Shown here: in pieces, positions 7,904 to 16,855 of the stretch
Layout of the letters: every line of letters begins with the position of its first letter
How positions within the stretch are numbered: position 1 is the first letter of the stretch
Assembly (NCBI RefSeq): GCF_900096565.1
Contig: NZ_FMYP01000028.1
Coordinates: forward strand, 1-47,192
From: Williamwhitmania taraxaci
Lineage (GTDB): Bacteria; Bacteroidota; Bacteroidia; Bacteroidales; Williamwhitmaniaceae
DNA length: 47,192 nt
Direction of reading: 5' to 3'
The notes under the pieces: generated by a model
Database searches by the model: none
Told to the model about the DNA's origin: nothing
Seen by the model: the letters and a program-made list of their open reading frames with translations, nothing else
Made by a program: the position numbers and the translations under genes

Positions 7904-9532
7904 ATGAAGAAATTGTTCTTGCCCATAATCATTGGCTATTTTAGTGTGTTGCCATCATTGGCGTGTACTAATATTATTGTAACCAAGGGTGCTTCTGTTG
8001 ATGGATCCTGCTATGTAGTTTATACTTGCGATGGAGAATTTCATCCTCAGCTGAGTTACAAAAAAGGTGGCAAAAGTAAGGATGGGGAAATTATCCGTCT
8101 TTATAATTGGGACACAGGAAAGGCTGGTAGCATTCCTCAGGCACCATATACTTACTCGGTGGTTGGTCCAAACATGAATGAGTTTCAAGTTTCAATTGGT
8201 GAAACAACATTCGATGGTAGATCGGAACTTTTTGATACTACTAAGGTGTTGAACTATTGGCAACTCATGGAAATTGCTTTGGAACGCTCTCGCACAGCAC
8301 GTGAAGCTATATCGGTTATTACCTCATTAGCAGAAAAGTATGGCTATGGTAGTACCGGTGAATCGTTTTCTATTGCCGATCCTAATGAAGCTTGGCTTTT
8401 GGAGATGATTGGTGGTGGTGTGAATGGACCAGGACCGGTCTGGGTGGCAATGCGTGTACCCGATGGATATGTTTGCGCACATGCAAATCACTCGCGGATT
8501 GGTGAGTTTCCGCTAAATAATCCCGACGTGTGTATTTATTCAAAGAATGTGATATCGTTCGCAGTTGAAAGGGGATACTATGATCCTAAAGGGGGAAAGC
8601 CATTTCAGTTTAACCAAGCCTACGATCCCGATGAACCAACTAAACTTCGTTACTGTGAAACGAGAGTTTGGAGTATTTTCAACAGAGCAGCACCCAGTTT
8701 AAAACTTTCAATGGATTATAATCGAGGTGTTCAAGGTGCGGAGCGATATCCGCTTTGGATAAAACCCGACAAGAAGCTGTCCCTTGAAAACATATTTTCG
8801 CTTATTCGCGATCACTACGAGGGAACCTCTATTGATATGACCAAGGGTCTTGCTGCAGGACCATTTGGAAATCCAAACTATGCCAGACCATTGACCTTTA
8901 AAGTCGATTCCATTTCTGCTACATGGGAGCGAGCTATTTCGACCTATAATACAGGATTCTCATTTGTGGCTCAAATGAGAAGTTGGTTGCCAAACTCCAT
9001 TGGTGGAATTTTATGGTACGGCGTGGACGATACTTATACAACCTGTTACTTCCCACTTTATGCTGGTGTTACCGACGTTCCAAAGTCGTTTAACGAAGGA
9101 AGCCTAAAACGGTTTTCCATGAATTCGGCTTGGTGGATTTTTAATGGCGTTGCAAACCTGGCCAACATAAAATATAGCTACATGGTGAAGGACATTCAAA
9201 AAGTGCAGCAAGAGTTGGAAGCAGAGTTTCGGAATCAAATTCCTGAGATGGACAAAAAGGCGTTGGTCCTTAAAAACGATCCCGAAAAAATGAGGGCGGC
9301 CCTTACCGAGTTCAGCGTGGCATCGGGTAACCGAGTTTTTACCGAATGGACCGAACTTTTTCTAGATTTGCTCACACGATACAACGACGGATACATACAA
9401 GATAGCCTTGGAAATCCTCAGCAGGTGGGCTATCCAGCCAATTGGTATAGGCGTTCATTGAATGACAACCCCAAGTTTGCTATTCCTATATGGTATGAGA
9501 ATCAAGAGACGAAGGAACCATCGAAATTCTAG
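7904..9532 (+). CDS. Secreted C69-family dipeptidase
   Basis: The 542-residue product belongs to peptidase family C69 (PepD-like Ntn hydrolases). Seen: a signal peptide of about 20 residues ending LPSLA, immediately followed by CTNIIVTKGASVDGS. In this family the Cys becomes the N-terminal nucleophile, so signal cleavage itself should create the active site. Downstream motifs YGSTGESFSIADPNEAWLLEM and VCAHANHSRIGEFP are also family-typical. It should hydrolyse dipeptides in the periplasm or at the surface. Cys 21 could alternatively be read as a lipobox, but the CTxI context favours the nucleophile. It is followed by a strong terminator. Confidence 0.9.
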   Translation: MKKLFLPIIIGYFSVLPSLACTNIIVTKGASVDGSCYVVYTCDGEFHPQLSYKKGGKSKDGEIIRLYNWDTGKAGSIPQAPYTYSVVGPNMNEFQVSIGETTFDGRSELFDTTKVLNYWQLMEIALERSRTAREAISVITSLAEKYGYGSTGESFSIADPNEAWLLEMIGGGVNGPGPVWVAMRVPDGYVCAHANHSRIGEFPLNNPDVCIYSKNVISFAVERGYYDPKGGKPFQFNQAYDPDEPTKLRYCETRVWSIFNRAAPSLKLSMDYNRGVQGAERYPLWIKPDKKLSLENIFSLIRDHYEGTSIDMTKGLAAGPFGNPNYARPLTFKVDSISATWERAISTYNTGFSFVAQMRSWLPNSIGGILWYGVDDTYTTCYFPLYAGVTDVPKSFNEGSLKRFSMNSAWWIFNGVANLANIKYSYMVKDIQKVQQELEAEFRNQIPEMDKKALVLKNDPEKMRAALTEFSVASGNRVFTEWTELFLDLLTRYNDGYIQDSLGNPQQVGYPANWYRRSLNDNPKFAIPIWYENQETKEPSKF

Positions 9533-9580
9533 GGCATTAATTATGTTAACTAGTGTTTGGATTAAACCTGTTTTCATTAA

Positions 9581-9611
9581 AAATCCTCTTCGAGTCCGAA
9601 GAGGATTTTTT
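9581..9611 (+). terminator. Intrinsic terminator after dipeptidase gene
   Basis: A 12-bp stem (9581-9592 with 9597-9608) with a 4-nt loop is followed by T residues. It lies about 50 bp beyond the stop codon. Confidence 0.88.
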
Positions 9612-9843
9612 GTAATATGAGAACAGATATTTTTTTCAAACTATTGTTCGAAAATCTTATATTGATCCTTACAGTGAAAAATACTTAGCAGAAGATCCCT
9701 CTTTAGGCATTTGAATCATTTATGGAACTGGCTATATTCTAAGGGGACTAGAGTACTGCTAAGGTTTTTCAAATAATTTCCGAAATTAATACTACCTTTA
9801 AAATTGATTTACACACCACAAAGATAAGAATACTAGAGCGTTA
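9612..9843. other. Non-coding upstream region of dnaG
   Basis: This AT-rich stretch has no convincing gene. TACCTTTA (9793-9800) is a one-mismatch match to the Bacteroidota -7 element TAnnTTTG, about 45 bp before the dnaG ATG, but no clear -33 TTTG accompanies it. Confidence 0.4.
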
Positions 9844-11787
9844 ATGATAGATCACGCAACCGTAGAACGAATTATTGCCACCGCCAATATACAGGAGGTT
9901 GTGCAGGATTTTGTGTCGCTGAAGAAGCGAGGCGTGAATTATTTGGGCCTTTGCCCTTTCCATAACGAGAAATCACCCTCGTTTACCGTTTCGCCCGCCA
10001 AGGGGATATTTAAGTGCTTTGGTTGTGGTAAAGGTGGGAACTCGGTCAACTTTATAATGGAGCTGGAGCACCTTAGCTACTTTGAGGCGCTGAAGTACTT
10101 GGGCAAGAAGTATGGAATTGAGGTTAAGGAGCGGGAACTTTCTCTGGACGAAGTAAAGCAAAACGACGACCGGGAAAGTATGATGGTGCTTAATGCTTGG
10201 GCGCAGCGTCATTTCTCCGATACCCTCTATCACCATATCGATGGAAAAAATATTGGACTAGCTTATCTCAAGGAGCGTGGAATGCGCGATGAGACTATCA
10301 AAAAATTTCAGTTGGGTTATTCGCTCGATAATCGCGACGCATTTTCACAATCGGCCATTAAGCAAGGATTTAAGAAAGAGTATCTTGTAAAAGCGGGGCT
10401 GACTATTGACCATGAGCATGGCCTTCTCGATCGATTTTATGGTCGGGTTATTTTCCCTATCCATTCCATCAGCGGTCGGGTTATCGGCTTTGGAGGGCGA
10501 GTGCTCCGAAACGATAAAAAAACCGCAAAATATCTCAACTCTCCCGAGAGCGAAATATACCATAAAGGGCAGACCTTATACGGCATATACTTTGCCAAAC
10601 AAGCTATAACTCGTGAGAATAAGTGCTTGCTCGTTGAGGGTTACACCGATGTGACATCACTTCACCAGGCTGGAATAGAGAATGTTGTGGCTTCGTCGGG
10701 AACATCGCTAACTGTTGAGCAGATACGGCTTATCAAGCGTTTTACGCCCAACGTTACCATTCTATACGATGGAGATGCAGCGGGAATTAAGGCCTCGCTT
10801 AGAGGAATTGATTTAGTACTGGAAGAGGGTCTGAATGTAAGGGTTTTGCTCCTTCCCGCAGGAGAGGATCCCGATTCGTTTAGCAAAACACGATCGGCCA
10901 AGGAGTTGCTCGAGTTTATTGGTGAGAAGGAGGAGGATTTCATCTCCTTTAAGACCAACTTATTACTTGTAGATGCCGGTAAAGATCCGGTGAAACGGGC
11001 GGGATTGATTTCAGATATTGTTCGATCCATTGGGGCAATTCCTGATGCAATTATTCGTACGGTATACATTCGTGAGTGTAGCCGATTGCTCGACATCGAG
11101 GAGCGGGTGCTGTTTTCGGAAGTGGGATCGCTGCGACGTAAAAAATACGAATCCGATCAACAGGTTGTCCCTCACGATATATATGCCCAGTTGCAGCACA
11201 AGGAATTGGTTGTTCCTTCGTTTGTGCAGGGGGTATTTTGCGAAGAGCAGGAGAAAGAACTCATATACTACCTGCTAAAGTATGGCGAACGTGTACATTC
11301 CACCTATGAGGATGTGAATGGCGATTCGTTTGAGATTACTGTTGCTAACTATATTATTGCCGAGATCAAAAACGATGAACTTGAGTTCAACAACTTGGCA
11401 TATCGGCAGCTTTTTGACGAGTATTATAGAATGCTCAATAAAGGAGAACAACCAGAAGCGCGGCACTTTTTGCAGCATCCCGACGTTAAGATCAGTGAGC
11501 TTTCGGTGGATATTCTTACCTCGGAGCACATTGCCAGTAAACTTTGGGAAAAGCACAGCGCATATGTGGAATCGGAGGAGATGATTCTAAAACTTGCTGT
11601 TCCAAAATCGGTAATTGTGTATAAGACAAAGATTATTCAGTCGGTGATGGGCAAGCTACATACGCAGCTTTCCGTATCGCACAAGGAGGGGAACCAAGAA
11701 CAGGTGAACGCAATTTTAGCTCAATTGAATCAGCTTAATCAGCTAAAAATGAGGCTGTCGAAAGAATTGGATAGGGTAGTCCTGTAA
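9844..11787 (+). CDS. dnaG: DNA primase DnaG
   Basis: The 647-residue product is the replicative primase that lays RNA primers for DnaB-coupled replication. Seen: the N-terminal CHC2 zinc finger with C37, H40, C58 and C61; the catalytic core with FYGRVIFPIHSISGRVIGFGGR; the TOPRIM metal site LLVEGYTDV followed by ASSGTSLTVEQIRLI and the LYDGDAAG acidic motif; and a helical C-terminal domain for helicase binding. Length is normal for the family. It is not in the macromolecular-synthesis operon with rpsU and rpoD known from Proteobacteria. The next gene is an unrelated lipoprotein. Confidence 0.97.
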   Translation: MIDHATVERIIATANIQEVVQDFVSLKKRGVNYLGLCPFHNEKSPSFTVSPAKGIFKCFGCGKGGNSVNFIMELEHLSYFEALKYLGKKYGIEVKERELSLDEVKQNDDRESMMVLNAWAQRHFSDTLYHHIDGKNIGLAYLKERGMRDETIKKFQLGYSLDNRDAFSQSAIKQGFKKEYLVKAGLTIDHEHGLLDRFYGRVIFPIHSISGRVIGFGGRVLRNDKKTAKYLNSPESEIYHKGQTLYGIYFAKQAITRENKCLLVEGYTDVTSLHQAGIENVVASSGTSLTVEQIRLIKRFTPNVTILYDGDAAGIKASLRGIDLVLEEGLNVRVLLLPAGEDPDSFSKTRSAKELLEFIGEKEEDFISFKTNLLLVDAGKDPVKRAGLISDIVRSIGAIPDAIIRTVYIRECSRLLDIEERVLFSEVGSLRRKKYESDQQVVPHDIYAQLQHKELVVPSFVQGVFCEEQEKELIYYLLKYGERVHSTYEDVNGDSFEITVANYIIAEIKNDELEFNNLAYRQLFDEYYRMLNKGEQPEARHFLQHPDVKISELSVDILTSEHIASKLWEKHSAYVESEEMILKLAVPKSVIVYKTKIIQSVMGKLHTQLSVSHKEGNQEQVNAILAQLNQLNQLKMRLSKELDRVVL

Positions 11788-11894
11788 AGAGAAAAAACTC
11801 AGAAAACTAATGACGCAAGGATTATGGTTGTTTTCCTAAAATTCGTAACTTGTGGCTGTTTATATCGACAAACAATAATATAAGCCAGAATAAG

Positions 11895-12716
11895 ATGAAA
11901 ACTCTATTAAACGCAACTAAGCTATCAATTTACGGCCTTTCTTTTGCTTTTGTTTTAACCTCCTGCGGAGGTGGTCAACAAGCAAGCACCGAGGCTCAAG
12001 ACGAAAACCTACCCAAAGATTCACTTGTGAAGATGGTTACCAAGTATCCTCTTCCCACTGCTTTTGAGGTCACCAACCTACTAAACAAGGCCGGTGCAGG
12101 GTTTATTCTCAGCATTTCGAACTCAACAAACAATGTTGATAAATACTTTACTGAGAAGAGCAAGGCAATAAACCTTGGTATTTATGGTGCCGATTTGGCG
12201 TATGCAAGCACATACCAAATGAAGCAAGAAACCATGAACTATCTTAAGGTTTCCAAAAAGCTTATCGATGAACTCCAAATCTCAACCGAGTTCAATGCGA
12301 CTTTTGCTGAGCGCGTAGAAAAAAACATCGACAATCAGGATAGTCTTATCCAAGTGATTAGCGATTCATTCTTCAAAACCTACGAATTTTTAACTAACAA
12401 CGGTAAGGACAACCTCTCCCTGTTGGTGATGTCGGGTAGCTGGACCGAAGGTCTTTACATTACTACCCAAATTGAGAAGACCAGCAAGAACAACCAAGAC
12501 ATTGTTAAGATTATTGTTAACCAAAACGGATCGTTAGTTAAGTTAATCGAACTTTTGGATAAGAATAAAGCAAACGCAGATGTTGCTGAGATGCTTGTAA
12601 AACTTCAGACTATTTCTGAAGCATACAAAGGTGTTCAAGGCGATAAGGTAGATGCAAAAGCGATTGCTAACCTATCTAGTGTGGTTGAAAAGATTCGCAA
12701 TGAAATGGTAAAATAG
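11895..12716 (+). CDS. Putative lipoprotein, Bacteroidota-specific
   Basis: The start chosen is the ATG giving MKTLLNATKLSIYGLSFAF and a lipobox LTSC with GGG after the Cys (residue about 25). An earlier ATG at 11850 would put 15 polar residues in front of the signal peptide. The mature part (about 248 residues) is helical, rich in Lys, Asn, Ser and Thr. Motifs such as LNLGIYGADLAYAST and MSGSWTEGLYI occur in uncharacterised Bacteroidota lipoproteins. Glycines after the Cys rather than an acidic export signal suggest retention in the periplasmic leaflet, which is weak inference. Function unknown. It stands alone with its own terminator. Confidence 0.8.
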   Translation: MKTLLNATKLSIYGLSFAFVLTSCGGGQQASTEAQDENLPKDSLVKMVTKYPLPTAFEVTNLLNKAGAGFILSISNSTNNVDKYFTEKSKAINLGIYGADLAYASTYQMKQETMNYLKVSKKLIDELQISTEFNATFAERVEKNIDNQDSLIQVISDSFFKTYEFLTNNGKDNLSLLVMSGSWTEGLYITTQIEKTSKNNQDIVKIIVNQNGSLVKLIELLDKNKANADVAEMLVKLQTISEAYKGVQGDKVDAKAIANLSSVVEKIRNEMVK

Positions 12717-12744
12717 CGTGTGATTTATATTTAAGATGAATGAA

Positions 12745-12780
12745 AAGAGCATCTGCACTGCAGCAGATGCTCTTTTTTTT
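12745..12780 (+). terminator. Intrinsic terminator after lipoprotein gene
   Basis: AAGAGCATCTGC (12745-12756) pairs with GCAGATGCTCTT (12763-12774). A run of T to 12780 follows. Confidence 0.92.
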
Positions 12781-12808
12781 GTAATTTTCGGAACAATCAT
12801 TGCTCTCC

Positions 12809-15800
12809 ATGAACGAATCGGTACTCAATGCGCTAATGCAACTTTTTGCTCTCATTGCTAATGAGAATGGCTCTACCGTGTCGTCGAGAGGAAAGAAAAT
12901 TGTTGCATCATATCTGAATCAACATATTGGTATTGAGCACACAAATGACTATCTGAAGCTGTTTGAGGATTACTTCTCGTTTTACCAGCAAGAATTGGAG
13001 AGTATTGATGCAACCGTTGGTGTGGCGGTAGAAGGAACACTGGTTGTTCGGCAAGCCGCCAAAATCTGTGAACACATTACCAAGAGTTTACCAAAGACAG
13101 AGCGAATAATGGTATTTATTCGGCTCCTCGAATTTATCCATGTCGATGGAATAATTACCGCCCAAGAGGAGCATTTTGTTCATGTGGTGGCGCAGAACTT
13201 TAACATTGAAGCAAAAGAGTTTGAGAACATTTATCAGTTTATAATATCTCCTTTTAAAAATAATATCCCTCGCAATCAGTTGCTTATTGTTTCCAACAGC
13301 GACCAGCTTCACGTGGAAGACCTAGAGGGTTTGTGGGTGGAAAGTAATCGACCAAGGGAGGAGGAGCGCAAGCTCATAATTAGAAGCAACCTAGAGGGGA
13401 GCATCTTCATCCTAAAGTTGGAGACAATTAACCAGTTTCTGCTTCAGTATTTCGGAACAGGCAATATTCAACTTAACAACAAACCGCTTAAATCGGGTGT
13501 TTCGTACATTATCGACACAGGAAATATCATTAAAGTTCCCGATAATGAGCCGATTTACTTTCGTGAGATTGAGAGCGCCCTGTTTATACAACCCGGAAGC
13601 AGTAGTATTATATTTAGTGCCGAAAATCTGAACTTCCGATTCAAGAATACCCAAAATGGAGTTCGTGATTTCTCCTTTTGGGAAGAATCCGGCCAAGTTA
13701 TAGGCGTAATGGGCGGGAGCGGAGTTGGAAAATCTACGTTACTGAACCTTCTAAACGGCAAGTTGGAACCCAAGTCGGGTCATGTAATGGTAAACGGATA
13801 CGATGTTCATCGGGAGCATTACCGCCTCGAAGGAGTAATCGGTTTTGTGCCTCAGGACGATTTGCTTTTTGAGGAACTAACGGTTTACCAGAATCTTTAC
13901 TATAACGCCAAGCTCTGTTTTAGTAATTTTTCGGAGTATAAGCTCCGCGAAACAGTGGAGCGCATCATTCGCGACTTCGACCTAGACGATATCCGGGACT
14001 TAGTGGTGGGCAGTCCATTGAACAAGACAATTAGTGGTGGCCAGCGAAAGCGTGTAAATATTGCTCTGGAGCTAATGCGCGAACCTTCGGTGCTCATGGT
14101 GGATGAGCCTACATCGGGGTTATCGTCGCAGGACTCGGTGATGGTGATGGATCTTCTCAAAGCCCAGGCAAGGAAAGGAAAACTGGTAATTGTAAATATC
14201 CATCAACCGTCGTCGCGGATATTTAAGATGTTTGATAAGCTGTGGATTTTCGATAGAGGCGGATATCCCATTTACCAAGGAAATCCGCTCGATGCCATTG
14301 TTTACTTTAAGCGGATGATTACTCAGGTTAACCCAACCGAAACCGAGTGTCCGTACTGCGGCCATGTACATCCGGAGCAGCTGCTCGAAATTATTGAGGC
14401 GAAGGAGGTTGATCGAGAAGGGCGTTTTACCCGGAAGCGACGCAAAAGTCCGCAAGAGTGGCATGCCCTCTACACCGAGCACCTTCTTAATAAGGTTAGG
14501 CCGAAGGAGGTGAAACGAATAATACCCAAAAACTTCTTCAATATCCCCAATATTGAGGTTCAGATGCAGATTTTCTTTCTGCGCAACCTGCTCTCGAAAA
14601 TTTCGAATAAGCAGTATATGTTTATTAACTTACTTGAGGCACCGATACTTGCGCTAATTTTGGGGTACTTCACAAAATTTGCAGCAGGGCCAGCTTATGT
14701 GTTTAGCGATAACAAGAACTTTCCCGCGTTCCTTTTCATGAGCGTTGTAGTGGCCCTTTTCCTTGGGCTTACAGTGAGCGCGGAGGAGATTATTCGGGAC
14801 AGGAAAATCCTAGAGCGAGAATCCTTTTTGAATCTGAGCAGGTTTAGTTACCTAAACTCAAAAATATTGTATCTCTTTGCGCTTTCGGCCATTCAGATGT
14901 TGCTCTACGTTGCAGTGGCTGGTTACATTCTCGAAATCCAAGGGTTACTTCCCATCTACTGGCTCATACTGTTTACGCTTTGTTGCTTTGCAAATATGCT
15001 AGGGCTAAATATATCCGCGGGATTAAACTCCGTGGTGGCAATCTACATTCTAATTCCATTAATTCTAGTGCCCCAACTGCTTCTTAGTGGCACCATTGTT
15101 CCGTTTGATAACCTGCACCGTAAGCTCACCGATAAGATTTACGTTCCTTTTGTGGGTGATATCATGGTGTCTCGATGGGCATTTGAGGCATTGGCGGTTG
15201 TTCAGTTTAAGGAGAACGCGTATGAGAAACACTTTTTCCCCTACGAGTTGCAAATTAGCACGGCAGCATACAATACGAGTTACTTGATTCCAAAGGTGCA
15301 GAACAAGTTGGATGAGTCTATTCGTTTGAAATCGGCCAACAACAATGGTGTTGGACTGTCCGATAGGTTGGTGGTGATAAAGAATGAGCTAACTAAGCTG
15401 CAAGTTGAATCGGGAAAGCCACCATTCGAATATTTAGAAAAGCTTAGTCCCGCCGAGTTCAGTGAAGATGTGTTTGAGGAGGCTGTGGGCTATCTGTTTT
15501 TTTTAAAAAAATACTATTACGAGAAGGCCGATAGTGCAACCAAGCAGAAGGATAGCGTTTACAACCACTTGCTGGCAACCATTGGCAGCGATGGTTTTCT
15601 AAAGTTAAAGCGGGATTACCACAATAAGGCGTTGGCCGACTATGTTTTGAACAGCCAGGAGTTGGAAAAAATGGTAGAGGTACCCACCCAAATTGTTCGC
15701 AAAAAGGATCCTATTTTCATGATGCCAACCATGAATTGGGGCCGTGCGCAGTTTTATGCCCCCATGAAAAAGTTCAACAACCAATACGTGGATACGGTGT

Positions 15801-15925
15801 GGTTCAACATTGCCTTCATTTGGATATTCACGCTCTTCTTTGCCGTAACGCTCCAGTTCGACATACTACGGCGAGTCATTACCTACTTTAATAACCTACG
15901 ACTTCGACGGACGCAAAGGGAGTAG
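12809..15925 (+). CDS. ABCG-like fused ABC transporter with N-terminal TerB-like and FHA-like regions
   Basis: The product is 1038 residues from the ATG chosen (a TTG three codons earlier is possible). Domains in order: an all-helical TerB-like region (about 1-150, with EFIHVDGIITAQEEHFV); a beta-rich FHA-like region (about 165-260); an ABC ATPase with Walker A GGSGVGKST near 305-313, signature ISGGQRKRVN, Walker B LMVDEPTSGLSSQ and an H-loop NIHQPSSR; a CPYCGHVHPE possible metal site; then an ABC-2/ABCG-type membrane domain of about six helices interrupted by a large soluble insert near 830-970, with a last helix near 1000-1020. The ATPase-before-membrane order is that of ABCG half-transporters. 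The N-terminal modules suggest regulation by phosphopeptide or ion sensing (inference). Substrate unknown. Confidence 0.88.
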   Translation: MNESVLNALMQLFALIANENGSTVSSRGKKIVASYLNQHIGIEHTNDYLKLFEDYFSFYQQELESIDATVGVAVEGTLVVRQAAKICEHITKSLPKTERIMVFIRLLEFIHVDGIITAQEEHFVHVVAQNFNIEAKEFENIYQFIISPFKNNIPRNQLLIVSNSDQLHVEDLEGLWVESNRPREEERKLIIRSNLEGSIFILKLETINQFLLQYFGTGNIQLNNKPLKSGVSYIIDTGNIIKVPDNEPIYFREIESALFIQPGSSSIIFSAENLNFRFKNTQNGVRDFSFWEESGQVIGVMGGSGVGKSTLLNLLNGKLEPKSGHVMVNGYDVHREHYRLEGVIGFVPQDDLLFEELTVYQNLYYNAKLCFSNFSEYKLRETVERIIRDFDLDDIRDLVVGSPLNKTISGGQRKRVNIALELMREPSVLMVDEPTSGLSSQDSVMVMDLLKAQARKGKLVIVNIHQPSSRIFKMFDKLWIFDRGGYPIYQGNPLDAIVYFKRMITQVNPTETECPYCGHVHPEQLLEIIEAKEVDREGRFTRKRRKSPQEWHALYTEHLLNKVRPKEVKRIIPKNFFNIPNIEVQMQIFFLRNLLSKISNKQYMFINLLEAPILALILGYFTKFAAGPAYVFSDNKNFPAFLFMSVVVALFLGLTVSAEEIIRDRKILERESFLNLSRFSYLNSKILYLFALSAIQMLLYVAVAGYILEIQGLLPIYWLILFTLCCFANMLGLNISAGLNSVVAIYILIPLILVPQLLLSGTIVPFDNLHRKLTDKIYVPFVGDIMVSRWAFEALAVVQFKENAYEKHFFPYELQISTAAYNTSYLIPKVQNKLDESIRLKSANNNGVGLSDRLVVIKNELTKLQVESGKPPFEYLEKLSPAEFSEDVFEEAVGYLFFLKKYYYEKADSATKQKDSVYNHLLATIGSDGFLKLKRDYHNKALADYVLNSQELEKMVEVPTQIVRKKDPIFMMPTMNWGRAQFYAPMKKFNNQYVDTVWFNIAFIWIFTLFFAVTLQFDILRRVITYFNNLRLRRTQRE

Positions 15926-16270
15926 GTTTTTTGTCCCCCAGAAAAAGTATGCTGTGCCTCTTAAAAAAACCACACGTGGTTTTGCTCCGAGACACGTATG
16001 GTTTTCCTCCAAACCACACGTGGTTTTTACCCGAGTCACACGTGGTTTTTGGCGATCTGTGCCATAGTCTGTTATGAGGGTAGTTTGGGTGGGTTGAAGG
16101 CTTGGCTATTCTCTACGGCAGCATACTTCGTCCCAGTATTGGTTAATACCGCGTAGCCGTTTGGGTATTGTGGGGAATCGTTCGATTGGTGTTGTTTTAT
16201 CGCATAGCGATTATGGAATACATGGTGTTGGCTTCAAGTTCCAACCTCATCCCTATAGTTTTCCGCGTTC
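15926..16270. other. Intergenic region with short palindromic repeats
   Basis: No gene is seen here. The left part holds four copies of an ACGT-centred element (see separate entry); the remainder is featureless. Confidence 0.6.
15967..16050. repeat. Four spaced copies of a CACACGTGGTTTT element
   Basis: Copies at 15967-15983, 15991-16005, 16011-16028 and 16035-16050. Their ACGT cores start at 15974, 15994, 16018 and 16040, i.e. 20, 24 and 22 bp apart, about two helical turns each. Copies 1 and 3 are near-palindromes (AAACCAC, AC, GTGGTTT). Copy 2 carries substitutions. Possible operator array or structured RNA; no regulator is identified. Confidence 0.7.
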
Positions 16271-16639
16271 TTAGTGTATCTCTTTTCCAAATGGGGAGAG
16301 TGCTAGCCCTGCCAGCTTAATATGTTGGCCGGCAAAGGGAATACCGATAATTGTGATGGCGAATATAATTCCAAAAAGGAGGTGCGTGAGGGCAATCCAA
16401 ATGCCACCGCAGAGGAGCCAAATGACATTCATAATTATTGAGAGGCAACCGGCGGAGCTATCGGTATTTTCAACCCTAGTGCCAAACGGCCACAGCGCTA
16501 CAAACGCAAGTTTAAAGGCCTGAATACCAAAAGGAATCCCAATAATGGTTAGGCAGAGCAAAAACCCACCGACAAGGTATTCCAGAAAAATAAAGATGCC
16601 GCCAAAGAGCAGCCAGATAATATTTCCCAACAGCTTCAT
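16271..16639 (-). CDS. YccF-family membrane protein
   Basis: From the ATG at 16639 the product is 122 residues and begins MKLLGNIIWLLFGG, the usual start of YccF (DUF307) proteins. A longer frame from 16681 adds 14 polar residues and is less likely. Seen: two internally similar halves, each with a GNIIWLLFGG or MNVIWLLCGG segment followed by a TIIGIPFG-type motif, giving about four membrane segments. The family is widespread and uncharacterised; the repeated IIGIPF motif is its hallmark. It is monocistronic, with no near neighbour on its strand. Confidence 0.88.
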   Translation of the reverse strand: MKLLGNIIWLLFGGIFIFLEYLVGGFLLCLTIIGIPFGIQAFKLAFVALWPFGTRVENTDSSAGCLSIIMNVIWLLCGGIWIALTHLLFGIIFAITIIGIPFAGQHIKLAGLALSPFGKEIH

Positions 16640-16786
16640 GCTATATCTATTTAGCTTCGTTTTCTTTTCGAATGTAGGCATTAAATACTCAATGGTGGCT
16701 AGAGTCGACTAAGAAAAATTGAGATAGGATCTACAATTTGCCACAATCTTCTATTTCTAAGGTGGGTGTTCTCGCATTTTTTGGTC

Positions 16787-16794
16787 TAACTTTG
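16787..16794 (+). promoter_or_regulatory. Possible -7 promoter element for the sirtuin gene
   Basis: TAACTTTG matches the Bacteroidota -7 consensus TAnnTTTG exactly, about 60 bp upstream of the chosen start. A -33 TTTG at proper spacing is not evident, so this is tentative. Confidence 0.3.
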
Positions 16795-16855
16795 ATGAAT
16801 GAAGCGTTGTTCGCTATAAGGTCAATTTTGTTGGGGTATGGTAGTTGGAGTTAAG

